A stretch of 64,000 nucleotides of DNA from Vandiemenella viatica (taxonomy: Eukaryota > Arthropoda > Insecta > Orthoptera > Morabidae): the NCBI GenBank assembly GCA_031002005.1, contig CM061920.1, positions 48,152,610 to 48,216,609 of the forward strand, read 5' to 3'. Positions 34,038 through 46,437 of this stretch are shown here, piece by piece. The translations under genes were made by a program, and so were the position numbers. The notes below the pieces were generated by a model. That model worked only from the letters and a program-made list of their open reading frames with translations. It searched no databases and was not told the origin of the DNA. How positions within the stretch are numbered: position 1 is the first letter of the stretch; every line of letters begins with the position of its first letter.

Positions 34038-36330
34038 TCTTCATTGCATTTATTTTCATTCCATGCCAACTAGATATCCTGTCCAGATCCCCCTGCAACT
34101 GTTTACAATCCTCTATCGTTTTGATTCTTTTATACAGCATTATGTCATCTGCAAACAATCTAATTTCAGATAGTAAACAATCAACACAATTATTCATTAG
34201 AATAATGAATAGCAATGGTCCCAAAACTACTACCCTGTGGTACACCCATTTTTACTTACACTTCTTTTGATACTACATTTCATACCCTAACTTTCTTTTT
34301 TCTACCTTTTAAAAATTCTTCTACCCAGCAAATCACTTTCTCATCCACTTCAATGGTTTTTACCTTATTTACTACCATTTTATGGCTTACTCTGTCAAAC
34401 GCCTTTGACAGATCTAGTGCTACACTATCAATTTGGCCTCCCTTGTCCATTTCATCTGAAATATCTTGCATATATCCCACCAACTGAGATTCGCATGAAT
34501 ATCCTTGCCTGAAACCATGTTGCCTGCTTGAAAACCACTTAGGTTCCTCACATATATTTCTGATGTGGTTGCATATCAATCTTTCCATTAATTTACCTAC
34601 CACTGATGTCAAACTGATTGACCTGTAATTCTCAACTCAATTTTTTCACCCCTCCTTTATGTACCGGTACTACTATTGCACTTTTCCAGTCCTGTGGTAA
34701 GCAGCAAGTATCCAGACTCAGTTTAAATAATATTTCAAGATAAGGTACAATGCCACATCCGGCTATCTTTAAGATATCTGTGGAAACATTATCTTCACCA
34801 GCCCCTTTATGTTTTTTCAGCTTTCTTATTTCCTTCATGATTTCCGAAGGATGAATATGAAATTTTTTACTATCGTCATTTCTAATTGTGTTGTTAAGCT
34901 CATTCTCCAAATTAGACTCTCCTGTTTCTGATTCATTGTCCCTAATGCTTTCACTGAACCAGTTACTTAAAATTTCTGCCTTTTTCAAATCGTCAGTAAC
35001 TTCTTCTCCATCCTTGTCTATGTCTCTGCACCCTCCCTTCCCCTCAGTTTCCTGATATAGCCATAGAAATTTCTAGATGTATCAGTCAATGGTCCTCCTG
35101 CACTGACAATACTCTTCATAAACCCATCTTTAGCCATTTTCTTTGCTGTTACTAAGTCCTTGTTTAGTTGTTTTAAATATTCCCTACTACCCTGCTGTCT
35201 CTTAACTCTGTTATGTTCTTTTCTTACCAACCTCTTTAACCTCCTCACTTCCCTATTATAGTACATAGGTTCTCTACTTCTCTTTATTTTATGCCTTGGA
35301 ATAAATTTTTCTTCCCCCTTTCTCATTATCTCCTTGAACTCTTCCCACCTTGACTCTACTGTACTTGAGCCTTCTTTCCATTTGCTGAATTGTTCTCTGA
35401 AATATCTCATCAAATTAGAAACCTGTGCCTTTTTACAATTGTACCTATTTCCTCCTTCAATTTTGGCTACTGGTTTACTGAATCCTCTAATATCTATCAG
35501 AACTGCTTCATGATCACTTATTCCTTCAGTTACTTGATACCTCAAAAGGTTTTCATCAGGCTTAATTAGAAATATATACAAAATATTTTGTCCCCTAGTG
35601 TTTTGCTCAACCAGTTGTGTAAATCCTCCTTCCCATATTAAGATATTTGCAAATCTTTGTTCCCTTGTGTTATTTGTCTTATTTCCTTCCCAGTTTACAC
35701 CTGGTAAATTTAAATCCCCACCGATGATGATCATTCTATTCTCACCTCTGAAATCTGAGTATGAATTTAATTTCTCTCCAAGAACATCATCCTCTTCTGT
35801 AATTCTTCCACTGCAGTAAACAGCCAACACTCTGATTTTTTCTTTTTTATTACCCCAGAAATCTACCCCAAGTAACTCATGTTCTTGATCTTTGAATGCC
35901 ATTGAACTGTGGTAGTTGTTGTTAACTAGTATGAAAACTCCTCCACCAATTGCTCCTCTTTCTCTGCGGTACACTCTGTAACGATCAGCAAAAACCTCAC
36001 TGTCTAGTACTTATTCTTTTAACCAACTCTCTACCCAATTATTACTTGTGGATCATGTATCTCTATTAAGTTTGAAAATTTGATTACTTTGTTCATTATA
36101 CTTCTACAGTTTACCATTAACACCCTTACTACTGGCTTTACATTTTTAGAATTTATCTCCTCTTTCCCACTTTTACCACAGTCAGTTATTGTTTCAGCCA
36201 CTTCATCTATTTCTTTAACATCTGTGACTTTCCCCATCGTGAATCTGCAATCAGTATCACTTTGATAATCTATTTTTGTCCCTTCACCTGCAGCCTCTAA
36301 CCTAACAAAGGCACAGTCCTGACCCCATCA
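34038..36330 (-). pseudogene. LINE retrotransposon (CR1/Jockey-like): endonuclease plus reverse transcriptase, defective
   Basis: Read on the minus strand from 36,237: VLMVNCRSIMNKVIKFSNLI starts an exonuclease-endonuclease-phosphatase (APE-type) domain; after a shift near 36,010 a 318-codon open frame (35,974-35,018) has GGGVFILVNNNYHS, IIGGDLNLPGVNW and EGISDHEAVLIDI, which carry endonuclease motifs (GDLN; SDH). A basic linker follows, then reverse transcriptase: VPVHKGGVK, TSVVGKLMERLICNHIRN, QHGFRQGYSCESQLV, palm A VALDLSKAFDRVSHK and palm C LFADDIMLYK (34,160). Breaks at about 36,010, 35,000, 34,625 and 34,250 disable it. It ends at 34,038, soon after palm C, so thumb and 3' UTR are missing. 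It targets cDNA synthesis at nicked chromosomal DNA; this copy cannot. Confidence 0.9.
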
Positions 36331-36414
36331 TCACTGGAAATGGGCTCCCTCACAGCTTTGGCTAACAACTCAGAAAGTACTCCCTTCGCATTTCTATTTC
36401 TTGAAGCTAGTAGT

Positions 36415-37300
36415 AACATACTCTATGGGTTGATTTTGAAGTTGCTTATGTAGGAGACAGAAATTTCAAAGAAAGTAGTTTCTCAACTTGAATTGATTTT
36501 CTTGCATTCATTTCCATGACTAAAGCTCACCATAAGAATCACTTTAAAGTGTATTTATTATGCCCAGAAAAATTTAGTTTAAGAGATTTTGTATTTGTTT
36601 ACATTTTTATGCCATGTGCTCAGTGAAGACTAAAATCTAAGATTTGAATCAAGTAAAGTTACAACTGATCTTTTATCGTCAGCTATAGTCAGCACCTTCC
36701 AGCATATTTTTAAAGTAAACTTAACTAATTAGGCAATGTATAATTAGTGATTTTAACTAAGAAAAAATAAAAAAATTAACTAAAAGAGACTGAATTAAAA
36801 AATTTATATCAGAAGATAGCTTAAATTAAGAGGATTAAATATATATATTAGTTTCTGTAAAAATTTAAGCATCGGAAAGATAATTAAGGTTTTGAAAATA
36901 GATTGTCGTGAAGTGTGGCAAGTCTGATAACATAAGAGACTTCAAGGCTACTCTTATAGAAACCTTTTTAAAGACTAAATTAAGTTGAAATAGATTAAGG
37001 TATCAGGAAACCCGTGTATTAATTGCAAGATAAACCATTAAGTATGTTTCAAGATATTAATTTTTGAAAGTTTTTGCTGATGTCATAGAAATCTGAAAGT
37101 CAATAAAAGGACCAGCAACCATCTTGAAAATGCCCAGTCTCCCAGTTTATTTTAAACAGTTAACTTCGCATCAGTTTACCGAGTGAACTGCTCCATGCAC
37201 GCAGTTGTTGCAGCAGATCTTAACATGCTGTAATCATTCTCTCATTTAAGTTAGGGGGCTTAGAAAGTGTTTATCTTCTCATGTTCATAAATAAATTTTA
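36415..37300 (+). repeat. LTR-like repeat, copy R4 (forward orientation)
   Basis: Matches R3 in order: ttgaagttgcttatg, tttaagagat, gacTAAaatctaaga, the GATAGCttaaattaagagga block, GCTGATGTCATAGAA (about 37,077) and the truncated end near ttagggggctta (37,250). It is separated from the LINE 5' end by ~80 bp. The TATA-like box of R3 is altered to aataaaagga. Confidence 0.6.
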
Positions 37301-37304
37301 AAGA

Positions 37305-37817
37305 ATCAAAGGAGTTATGTGGAGACGCTGTTCGTGCTACCACAGCTAATTTAAAAATGTTGTTAAAATCTTCTCTCTTGAAGTTTTTACATGAGTAAAC
37401 ACAACAGAAATTAGTCAGCAACAACATTTTATATTACACAGAAGGAACACTTAAGCAATGAGTAACTGCAAACTTTCGAGCATACCCATAAATTTTTCAC
37501 CCGACTTCTGTCATTTTCAAAGAGTTTTATTTGATTAAAGTAGAAAAGGAATTTCATTGCTGAGTTTTTGTGTAAGTAGGCTCTTTAACGAGAGTCTCAT
37601 ATATGTTTCACCTTAAAATGCATATCAGCTTATTCTACAACTGAGGTGCTGTTTTCTATAATATTTTCCAGGCTCTTAACTGAAATTTGAAATTTTTGCC
37701 TGCTTGCAACACTGTAGGGAAGCAAGACCAATTTTTCAATGAGAGTTATAGTGATCTAGTCAACACAAATTATTGTGAGGACTGATGCTTCTGTAATAAG
37801 ACCAATTTATAACTTAC
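37305..37817. other. Intron sequence, nothing recognised
   Basis: AT-rich sequence adjoining the 3' side of the WxxW first-half exon (downstream in transcript order). Its last bases carry the exon donor. Confidence 0.45.
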
Positions 37818-38007
37818 CGATCATGGAACTTGCACTGAATGTCACTAAGGTGATGTTGGTCACAGTCTAGCAGACCAGCAGTTTTCAGTGTGTGTACTAG
37901 CTCCCAGTCACCAGCATGTGAACGTGTTGAATTGAACCAACGTGTCCAACCAGGCGTACATACTTCTATTGTGGGCTCTCTCTCTGTTGTGGTTGACAGT
38001 GTCACAT
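37818..38007 (-). CDS. Hml: Hemocytin/hemolectin-like exon: Thr/Ser linker and first half of WxxW domain
   Basis: Internal 190-nt exon. Acceptor: ctggcttttag|AT; donor: GATCG|gtaagt, a consensus match. It enters in phase 1 from the chitin-binding exon (G plus AT gives Asp) and exits in phase 2 to the 15.4-kb exon. The peptide opens with a short hydroxy-rich linker (VTLSTTTEREPTIEV), possibly O-glycosylated, then CTPGWTRWFNSTRSHAGDWE, the W-x-x-W and GD(W/Y)E hallmarks of the WxxW domain, and LLDCDQHHLSDIQCKFHD with the conserved ...C....i.IQC pattern. A likely N-glycosylation site (NST) follows the second Trp. The domain is completed 22.3 kb downstream in the gene. Confidence 0.9.
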
Positions 38008-38244
38008 CTAAAAGCCAGTAAAACATTATTGACTGAAGCATCAGAACAGCCAATACAAAGAATTTTTTGCATCTGGATAAGGCATATGACCAAAAATTTA
38101 ACAAATATGAATTACAAGATTTGGAAATTTCTGATACAGCTTTTGTAGCATATTTTACAATTAAAGCTAAAAGTATGGTGAACAAACTGATTTAGATCTT
38201 AGCTGACCAGATATACTGTTTTGTTACCCAACATTAATCTATCT

Positions 38245-38460
38245 ATACTATTATAAATCTGTAAGCAAGCTGCATGTTCTCTTTATTTCAACAGTAATTG
38301 CGAAAAAAACAACCACAGCAATTTGGATGGAGTTTTCAAATTTTTAGAACTAATGGTCCGAATCAAAATCTGTGGAAATAGCTAATGAGTTATATGTACC
38401 ATGGGAAGGAGCAAGCAACAACTAAAAACCTTTCTATATGGAAAATTGTGGGCCATGCAT
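38245..38460 (+). repeat. Possible Helitron-type or related repeat end
   Basis: Starts tctatactattataaatct, a word that opens many insect Helitron-like repeats, and continues with gcaatttggatggagttttc and a taatggtccg word that resemble the repeat field at 22.8-26 kb. No CTRR end or hairpin was located, so the assignment is weak. Confidence 0.3.
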
Positions 38461-38464
38461 CATT

Positions 38465-41338
38465 ATGCACTTCAGAAGCACACTCCTTTCACAAAAATCT
38501 GACAAAACTTGGGATTCCATTTTATTCAGTTTTCTGGACCGCACTACCTTAAAACAAACTGAATACATAAATCAAATGTAATAAACATCAACTTTCATCG
38601 TAACAGGTCTGTTACCATGTAAAATGTGTTAGATTAGTAATGTGGTAGACACATGTTGTCACTGGTAGACAGTTAAACATTTTGTCTGTGGTACAATCTT
38701 TCGTGATCGTGAAATGCTATAGAATAAACAATGTTAATATGCCAATAATTCTTTCTTACATAACATTATGGATATGAAATTCAGTTTTTTTCTTGTAGAA
38801 AGGTATCTGAGAAACAGCTACCATAAATTTCAACAGATAACAGTACATACTTTTCGATAATAATTTTTCCAGAACTGCCCATATTTTGATGGACTTTACT
38901 CAATTAATATATTATATTTGGTGGCTATAGTGTGTAAATAATCTTGAATAATATCGCCCAAGGAACGTGTGTAAAAATTTTTGCTGCTGTTCACACTACT
39001 ACCAGTAAAATAAACCATTCTTTCTATTAAATAACTCTCATAACCCTGATTTTGTAATGTTTATTGCCAAACTTGATATAGAGTTAATGGCGACAGCAAC
39101 ATGGAACCAATGAAATTAAAAAGTAAGTAGACATCCTAAAACCTTATGCTCAGTATAGAAACATATTTAAAAATATATAAATAAATTGACACAGTACATT
39201 TTCCTGTGAGAACAACAGAAAAACTTGAAATCAAGAACTTCTCAGGTCAAGCAGGGGTATACCCCAGGAGTTAAATACAAAACCTTTAGCTTGCACCTTA
39301 CTTTGAAAGCATACACAAATTAAGGGTCAACTTTTATATTTTGCTCCATACTTACAACAGCAAGATGTAAAGAAAATTTAGTAATAATAAAAATCAGGAA
39401 GTCTTTTGTTTTATTTTTAATAATTAAATAATAATAATAAATTTTCATAATAAATCCATGAGTACAATCATTATGGCTATGGTCAGGAAAACTGGTGGGC
39501 TGTGAGTTCACTATTACTGCACTTGGGCCATTCTTGGGTATTGCTCTCACGCTAACACCTGAAACTAATAATAATTTCATGTGGTGGCAATGACCTAGGG
39601 ATGGAGATGCTATTGCCTGTGCATTATGCTCCTATTGTAGCTGCCTCAATCTAACCTGGTGATGTCCAGTTCCTTTTCTCTAGGACCTACAGTTTAACAT
39701 GGAATCCAAATCACAGAAAAAGATAAGTAACTAACCTATAATAAAATTGTGAACTTCCTTGTTCCATATGTTTAAAACAGTAATGGCGTTTTACATGATT
39801 TCATTGAAACAACCTCATCAGCAAATAGTAGCTTAATTCTATTAGCTTAAGTTGTTTCCTGAATCACGATATTTTATAAGATAACATTTTCTGGACACCC
39901 CCATTCCAACTACCTCTCAAACCCTCTCCTCCATCTCACCTCACTGGGAAGGAAGCATTTCAAAACTCATATCAATAAATTATCTTTTAATTTTTTTATT
40001 TCTTTTTACAGTTTTCCTTATTTAACAAAATAGATTTACTTTGTGTATTTCATTTAATTACAATGCAATGAATACACTGGTGGCAATTTTCTCGTTTCTT
40101 GTACCCTTCTATTTTTTTCCGTCTTCAAATTTTATTTTTAAATTCTTTCAGCATTTCGTTAGAAGCAGTAACTTTGATCCTTAGGTTTGAAACAGTTATA
40201 TCCTTAAAAAACAGTAGTTAAAATTATATATCTTATTTAAAATCTTGACCATAAGAAAGAAGTAACCAATTTGGAAGGAACAGAGTTGACTTAATAACAA
40301 AAACTAATTTTAAGTTCGAAGATGAATGTTTACCACTGGAAATGAACAAAGATATAGTACAGAGGCAGAAGAAACTAACCATGATAACAAATATTTTTGT
40401 TGAGTTTTATCTGCTCAGGGTTCTACTATTCCCTATCATCTAAGATCTAAAGACTTGTATGGTGATCCCATTACCGGAGCTTACAACTTAAAGGAAATTA
40501 AGTATCAACCTAAATATGGACAACCCATAATAATTTAGAAGTCCGGGGTGAGCTGACAACCTCCTTTTAATATTGGGAGTATTACCATGCCTTGACTATT
40601 CCATATTTCCACATGAGTTCAAGTACACTCTTGCAGTTTTATAAGTCTTTCATAGCAGTGAATATAGAGAGGTCAAACTAAAGACATGGTATTCATGGTA
40701 ATGATACTTGAACCCTTTTTCATCTGAATATCTTAACTGAGGAGTACAAGCAGTTAAGAATGAGATCAAAGCAACTTCTCATTCCACGAGATTAAAAAGC
40801 TAACTGTTACTTCACTGAGGAATTACTGTTGTGGTTTGAGACCTTTACTATCAGTTTTGATAAAAATCCTTTAGCTTTGAGGGGACTAAAATATACCAGT
40901 AGAGTATGTTTTTCTTTAATAAACTCAACTGGTGTTCGCAGGAAAAGACTATTAAATATTTAAGTCAATTGAAGTAATTCCACCAAAAAAAAACCTTAAT
41001 AGATTTTCTGCACGTAATTTAAACTTATATTTGTGAGACAAAGAAAAAAATTACATGTGACTGAGGACTTCAAACAAGAGAATTTGCTGTTTTGTATACA
41101 ATTGCTTTGTATCAACCAACCAAAACAAAATCAGCATGAAACTTTAATGCCACAAGTGGTACCCACACAAACAGCTATGATTCTCAAGATTATGTTGCAA
41201 TTATTGATGATGTTAGTAACATGAATGACTTGTTATCTTTACTGTCTACCTACTAATCTAAACTATTAATCATCAGTTTTGTGATCGTAAGGCTAATGTA
41301 CAAGAAAGTGTTTTGGGAAATATTTTAAATAACAAGAA
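38465..41338. other. Intron sequence, nothing recognised
   Basis: AT-rich. Contains an (AAT)n stretch near 39,425-39,440 and a slightly GC-richer patch at 39,480-39,690. I saw no exon, RNA gene or element family. Confidence 0.45.
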
Positions 41339-41352
41339 CAATAATAGGAAAT

Positions 41353-41535
41353 ATGAGAGATAAGTCTTTCCCGGCATATCTTTGAAATATATTCTTCACG
41401 GGTTTGCTGCCGGATTACATTTTCTGCTGACGACGAGCTTTCAGCGACTTGCACTGCTGCCATCAGTGCAAGTCGCCGAAAGCTCGTTGTCAGCAGAAAA
41501 TGTAATCCGGCAGCAAACCCGTGAAGAATATATTT
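41353..41535. mobile_element. Short palindromic insertion flanked by a 14-bp target duplication
   Basis: CAATAATAGGAAAT occurs at 41,339-41,352 and again at 41,536-41,549, bracketing 183 bp. Within, 41,383-41,456 and 41,464-41,537 (sharing two bases with the duplication) are inverted copies, 74 bp each with 72 matches, around a 7-nt loop. The left outer sequence (agtctttcccggcatatctt) matches the reverse complement of the PLE-tail end at 17,345-17,386. I infer two PLE 3' tails joined head to head, with almost everything between them lost. The near identity of the arms and perfect target repeats indicate a young insertion or arm homogenisation. Confidence 0.75.
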
Positions 41536-41549
41536 CAATAATAGGAAAT

Positions 41550-43622
41550 GTTTTACCAATGCAGAGACTGTGTAAGAGGCAGATTGGAGTGCAAGTTAGC
41601 TGGTTTCAGGTATGCTGGCTTTTGCAGACTGGAAGCTTGGCAGATTTTGGGTGAAAAGGGATATTTTTTCAAAAGAACAGTAATCTTGCAGAGAGAATAA
41701 GAGATACTTACAGCACTATTCCTAGGACTGGTTTATTGATACAAGATCTGAGAAGTATTTGTTTCAGAATGATCATTTTTTTATCTTATTTAGAGTTCAG
41801 AGTGAGGGAACACACACAGTTTGTTCGTGGAAAATGGGGAGGGGGTGTGACTGAAACTTTAGTTAGTTAGTAAGAAACTGTTAGCTGAAGTAGATAAGTC
41901 TCTCATGAATCCTGAGCCTGTTGCATGGAGAATGACTAATAAGGAAGATGCTTCCTCTTTAGAAGTGATAGCATTGCTGAAAGTTGGTGTGTTTGATATA
42001 AACAAAGCTGTGGAATAAGCTAAAGGACAATGGCATACAAATCAAAGGATAGTTGCAAAGTTATGACTAAGTGTACTTAGGGATATTGGCTCAGATGAAA
42101 TGAAAATCATGTTTTTAAGTCCCAATAACAAAGATGTCAAACCTGAATTAAAGTTTACAAATATATTTCTCAAGTGCATTGAAGGAAGTAGTTTACACAT
42201 GAAGGAGTGATCTTCAGATTTGAAGTATTTTTAAGGCTCAGATGGATAGGGATGGGAGAAAAGATATGGTAGACAGTTAGGATGTACTCATATGATTCAG
42301 ACTACATGGTGTAGAGGGTATGTGATGATAGTGACGACTATAGTGGATTTTGAAGGCCAAAGTGTAGAGAATTTGCAAAACTTTCTCTGTATCTAGGAAG
42401 TGCCTTCCTGAAAGGATGTAAACTATAGGTGACAGCTTCTGGTCAACAAACAAACAGTATCTGATATTAACTTTAGGTATTAAAATCACTATATAAAGTA
42501 CATTTACCCAGTTTATGAAAACAAATTCACTATCTTTAACCAGAATCACACAATAATATTTGAAGAAATTTTAAAGAAGCTTCTTATATTTTTTTAAATC
42601 ACTCTTCTAGGTACTAATTTCTCAAGCAGCATATTACTGCTACTCTATCATGAATCAGTACATGTTTGTATAACATTAGAATTGAGTATAAGTAATATCT
42701 GGCTAACCAAACGTTTATCTTTATTATTTGTTTTACTTGGTTTCAGTTTTATTAAAGTCCAACAGAATATATCACATACATTCACCAAAACTACAATTAG
42801 TGTTAAAATATGGGACTGTATTAGCCATGCCATTAACTCAAGAAATATAACTCTCTAACACACAGAAACTATGATGGGCTTTGGGGAAAATAGAAAAGAG
42901 GCTGGAATAATTTATGCAAGACTTAAATGAAAAATATTTTATCAAATAATTGTAGCCATTTATTTTCTAGCTTATGAGATGCAGACACTAACACAATGAT
43001 TTTTAAGCAGATCCTCGGGCACAAATGATATATCCAATGTGGTATGTAACCTAGTATTGTGCAATTTAATAAAAATATTTGGAAACGGTCTCCTTTTAAG
43101 TGTTGTTATTTTGAATTTTTTTTGGAGGGTTCCAAGTTCGATTAATTGTGACTATAACTTGATGAGTGTTGAAATTCAAACAAACTACTGACCACTAACC
43201 CAATTAGAAAAGCAAAATGTGTTACATTATTTTTGTGTTTTGATTATATTTCCATCTGTCTTTTATCACCCAGTTTACCCTTATTTTCATCACTGCGATT
43301 TCTAATCTTAATATCTTATTTTCTGCAGGGTTTAAATTATTATTATATACTATTATTTTTCTCAATAACATCTGCAAGATTGAGATTTGAAATTTTAATA
43401 TCAGAATACTGTGATCACTCTATAATACTAAACATTTTATGCCTCAATTTCACTTTTGCAAAGTTAAAAATGTATAGTCCCAATGTTTGTAAAAAGGAAA
43501 ATGTTACAAAGCCCGACAATCTCGTTTCAGAATCAAAATATTTACACTAGAATGATATAGCTTATTTTATGATGTCAACTAGTATACCTTCAAATTTTCT
43601 ACTATCAAAAGGTAGCACTTAC
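41550..43622. other. Intron sequence, nothing firm
   Basis: Plus-strand reading at 41,875-42,215 gives a broken frame (for example NPEPVAWRMTNKEDASSLEV and VLRDIGSDEMKIMFLSPNNK) that hints at a decayed element, but I do not recognise a family. The rest is AT-rich. Confidence 0.35.
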
Positions 43623-43820
43623 CAAATCTGCAATCAGATCTGACAGCAGCAACTTGGTGAGGATATTCACAGACCATGTGCTGTGGATGAAACCAGGTAC
43701 CCGGGGCACAAGGTCGTTCCACAAGAGTCCAGCCACCATTAGGAAGAACATTGCACTGAAGGTAGCGTGTACAGTCTGCATGAGGCAGCAAAGGTTTCTC
43801 CACACTGCACTCAGTTTCTT
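43623..43820 (-). CDS. Hml: Hemocytin/hemolectin-like exon: chitin-binding type-2 (peritrophin-A) domain
   Basis: Internal 198-nt exon holding one complete domain. Acceptor: ttatggttacag|AA; donor: TTTG|gtaagt, a consensus match. Entry and exit are both phase 1, so the exon is symmetric and could be shuffled or skipped without breaking the frame. The six cysteines follow C-x11-C-x5-C-x14-C-x12-C-x12-C, within the CBM14 pattern, with the aromatic residues typical of the sugar-binding face (YLQC, GGW, TWFHPQHMVC). CBM14 domains bind chitin in peritrophins and cuticle proteins and also occur in insect hemolectin. It is preceded directly by a WxxW C-terminal half (54.7 kb) and followed by another WxxW domain. 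Confidence 0.9.
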
Positions 43821-43992
43821 CTGTAACCATAATTTGTTAGCAAATTTAAATATTCCTTTATGTTTTAATCACTATTAAGAAACTGGTTGCTGTCATGTGA
43901 ATCCAGTCACTGCTAAGAAAATTTGTAACATCTTAATAACAACTAAGGACAATTAAAAATTCCAATAATAACACACCAAATGTCAAAATCAA

Positions 43993-44705
43993 ATGGCATC
44001 AAGTAGAAGTCCTGCTTTCAAGCCTAAACTGTCAGTTGCTAACCTGTCCTCATGTCCCCTATCTTACTTCCTACTCTTTATACTTGGCAAAGGCCTTATC
44101 TTTTCACCTACCCCTGCATTTGACCATGCCACCCTATTCCGTGACTCTGTTTCATTCTCCCCAACACTCCGCTGGTGGTACCACTTTGCCATTCATGACA
44201 GCGAATCTGGACCTAGGAACTCCCTGGAATTCAATCTAAAGAAATTGAAACCAATATCCACACTTGATCCACCATCTCTTCCCCAGAAACAACTTCTCCA
44301 AAATTTTCAGGACTTCTTATCCACTAGTTTGGCTTCTCCTAGTTTCCTTAAATCCTTGCCCAATACCAGCAATATTAGCCCAGCCAAAACCCATGCTAAG
44401 AATCAACTTCCTACCTATCCAAACCTCACCTTCCTTCCTGCAGACAATTGCTCAGTCACAGCAGTTACGAATTGCAGAGACTATATGGCTGAAGCCCTTT
44501 GTCCGTTATCAGACACCAACACTTACTGTTACCTCACCATGGATATAACACCTAATGTCAACAAGAAAATTCGTGAATTTTTACATTTCAGCAGGTCCCT
44601 CCCAGGTCTCATTCAACCATCCATTTAACTTCTTAACCTTCAAATTCCACGTACACCTACCCTTTACCTCCTTCTCAAAATCCACAAATATGGCAATCTG
44701 GGATA
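43993..44705 (+). pseudogene. Penelope-like element reverse transcriptase, N-terminal region
   Basis: A 211-codon open frame plus a short extension after one stop. Motifs in order: VANLSSCPLSYFLLFILGKG then LIFSPTPAFDHATLFRDSVS and TLRWWYHF, which is the 'vlNLG..FsPTP.fdh..f..D...f.R.LRWkyHF' start of PLE proteins; NLTFLPADNCSVTAVTNCRD and YMAEALCPLSDTNTYCYLTM, matching 'iKPADKG.avVv.....Y..e....LsDt.tY'; and, past the stop, LLLKIHKYGNLG, the 'LPKIHKpg.PGRPI' entry to the palm. Conserved KPADKG is lost (LPADNCS). It ends before the catalytic motifs. PLE reverse transcriptases use a GIY-YIG nuclease for integration; none is attached here. Confidence 0.8.
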
Positions 44706-44709
44706 ACTA

Positions 44710-45494
44710 ATTGTAAGCACCTTAGAATTTGGGTAAATTCTAGTTTTCTTGGCTATAGAGCATAAGGGAGGGAGTAATTTTTTCCAGTAAACATAAAATT
44801 TTTTAGTTAGCGATTACAGGATATGAGAGACACGTTTCATGCAGAAGCCGATACTGCAACCTAACTCAGTAAATAAGCCGATTTAAAAACAGTTAAGTCA
44901 CTCAACATACAACACAGGTCCTAAATAAACAATTTACAATATTAAATAACCTTTAAACTAACCTGAAACTGGGTAATCCATTATTATCTGATTAGTAAAC
45001 AGTCGATTTTGGTTACGTGATGATTTCACTAATTCTCAACACTTTTCAATACAGAAAGTAATATCATAATAATAATAACCCAAAAGAAAACTAAATTCAC
45101 TAAGAATCAGTAATTCCAGGCCATGTAAATAAAATTTTAAAGACTTCATTCGACACACTTGCATTTTCAACATTAAATAACCACACGTTTTCGATAATTT
45201 CCTGAACTAAAAAGTAAATTTCCTGAAAGAGCAAAGAATCTAGTATATTATATTAAAGTTTCAAAACATTCCATGCAGTAGAATAAATATTAAATCAATT
45301 GTAAAGTTATTACGTCGTAAATAACAACATGGTAATTTAGAAATTAAATTGCAATTAAACTAGACCACTTTCATAAACAAAACAACTTTTAAAACATGTA
45401 ATAAAATTCAAAGAAAATTCAGCTAATAACACTTTTTCGATATAAGCAGCACTTTAATAATTATTAACTAGAAATCAAATTTTTTCTGACATGG
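44710..45494. other. Intron sequence, nothing recognised
   Basis: Plain AT-rich sequence between the PLE fragment and the hAT element. Confidence 0.45.
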
Positions 45495-46437
45495 CCTCTA
45501 ACCAGAGGCGGCCCTAGCAATTTTTTCAGGTGGTGCGAGATCTCATCGTGGCGCCCCAAATGAGTAATCGCTTATTCGTGATTAATGTGTCCATATAGAT
45601 ATACTGAAGATAACACAGTTTTTACATCCTACTAATATTGTAAAAGTTTGTTTGCTTCGATGTTTTTACTGTTTCACGTCGAAACTACTGAACTGCTCGG
45701 GATAAATTTGGAATAATGTATTATCCATCTACTTTTATCCCAAATAGCACTTCCCATGGGATTCGAATATGAATGCTTTGTGAATTCCACTTGAGCAAAT
45801 CCTCGAGCAAAAGATTTTATATATGATAGTAACTCAAACCTCGGAAAAATTAGTATAGGATAGCAGTGGTATGAATGAGAAACAACGGTAAAAAGAAATA
45901 CTGTATGTTCGAAAAGTTATTTAAGTTATTTAAGCTACTATGGTTAACACAATGCTCATTTCACTTACACGTCAAATTCACAGTTTTTAATAATTTTTTA
46001 AAAATATATAAAATTGAAAATATATGAAAATTAAAAATTTCCACTTTTAATACCGAAAAATAAACTTTACCAAAATTTTTCCAGGACCCTCGCAGACTAA
46101 TGCTTAATATAGGTTAAATTCGTGTATTTTTTTCCAGGTAAAACTATTTTCAACAAGTATTTTTCATTGTTTTTGCCTTATTCTGAAGCTAATTCTGGCT
46201 ATGCACTTGGAAATTTGTGCTAATAGAGTGACCAACGAATTCTTTTTTGCATCGACCATATGCTAAAACACGTTCATTGTAAACAATTCTTCTAGATCTG
46301 TTGGTATCTAATTTACGGTTCATACTCAATAAATCTTTACATTCTTCGGCATCTGACTGGGGTTAGTAATAGGAAATTTTCAATCTGAGAATCAACTTCT
46401 CTACCTGTCTGTTATCAGAGCTGGCACTCTTTCTCAA

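Noticed and set aside
41293..41654. Mirror-image open frames of about 90 codons on both strands with nearly the same peptide
   Set aside because: They are the two strands of the 155-bp palindrome; the identical peptides follow from its symmetry and are not evidence of genes.
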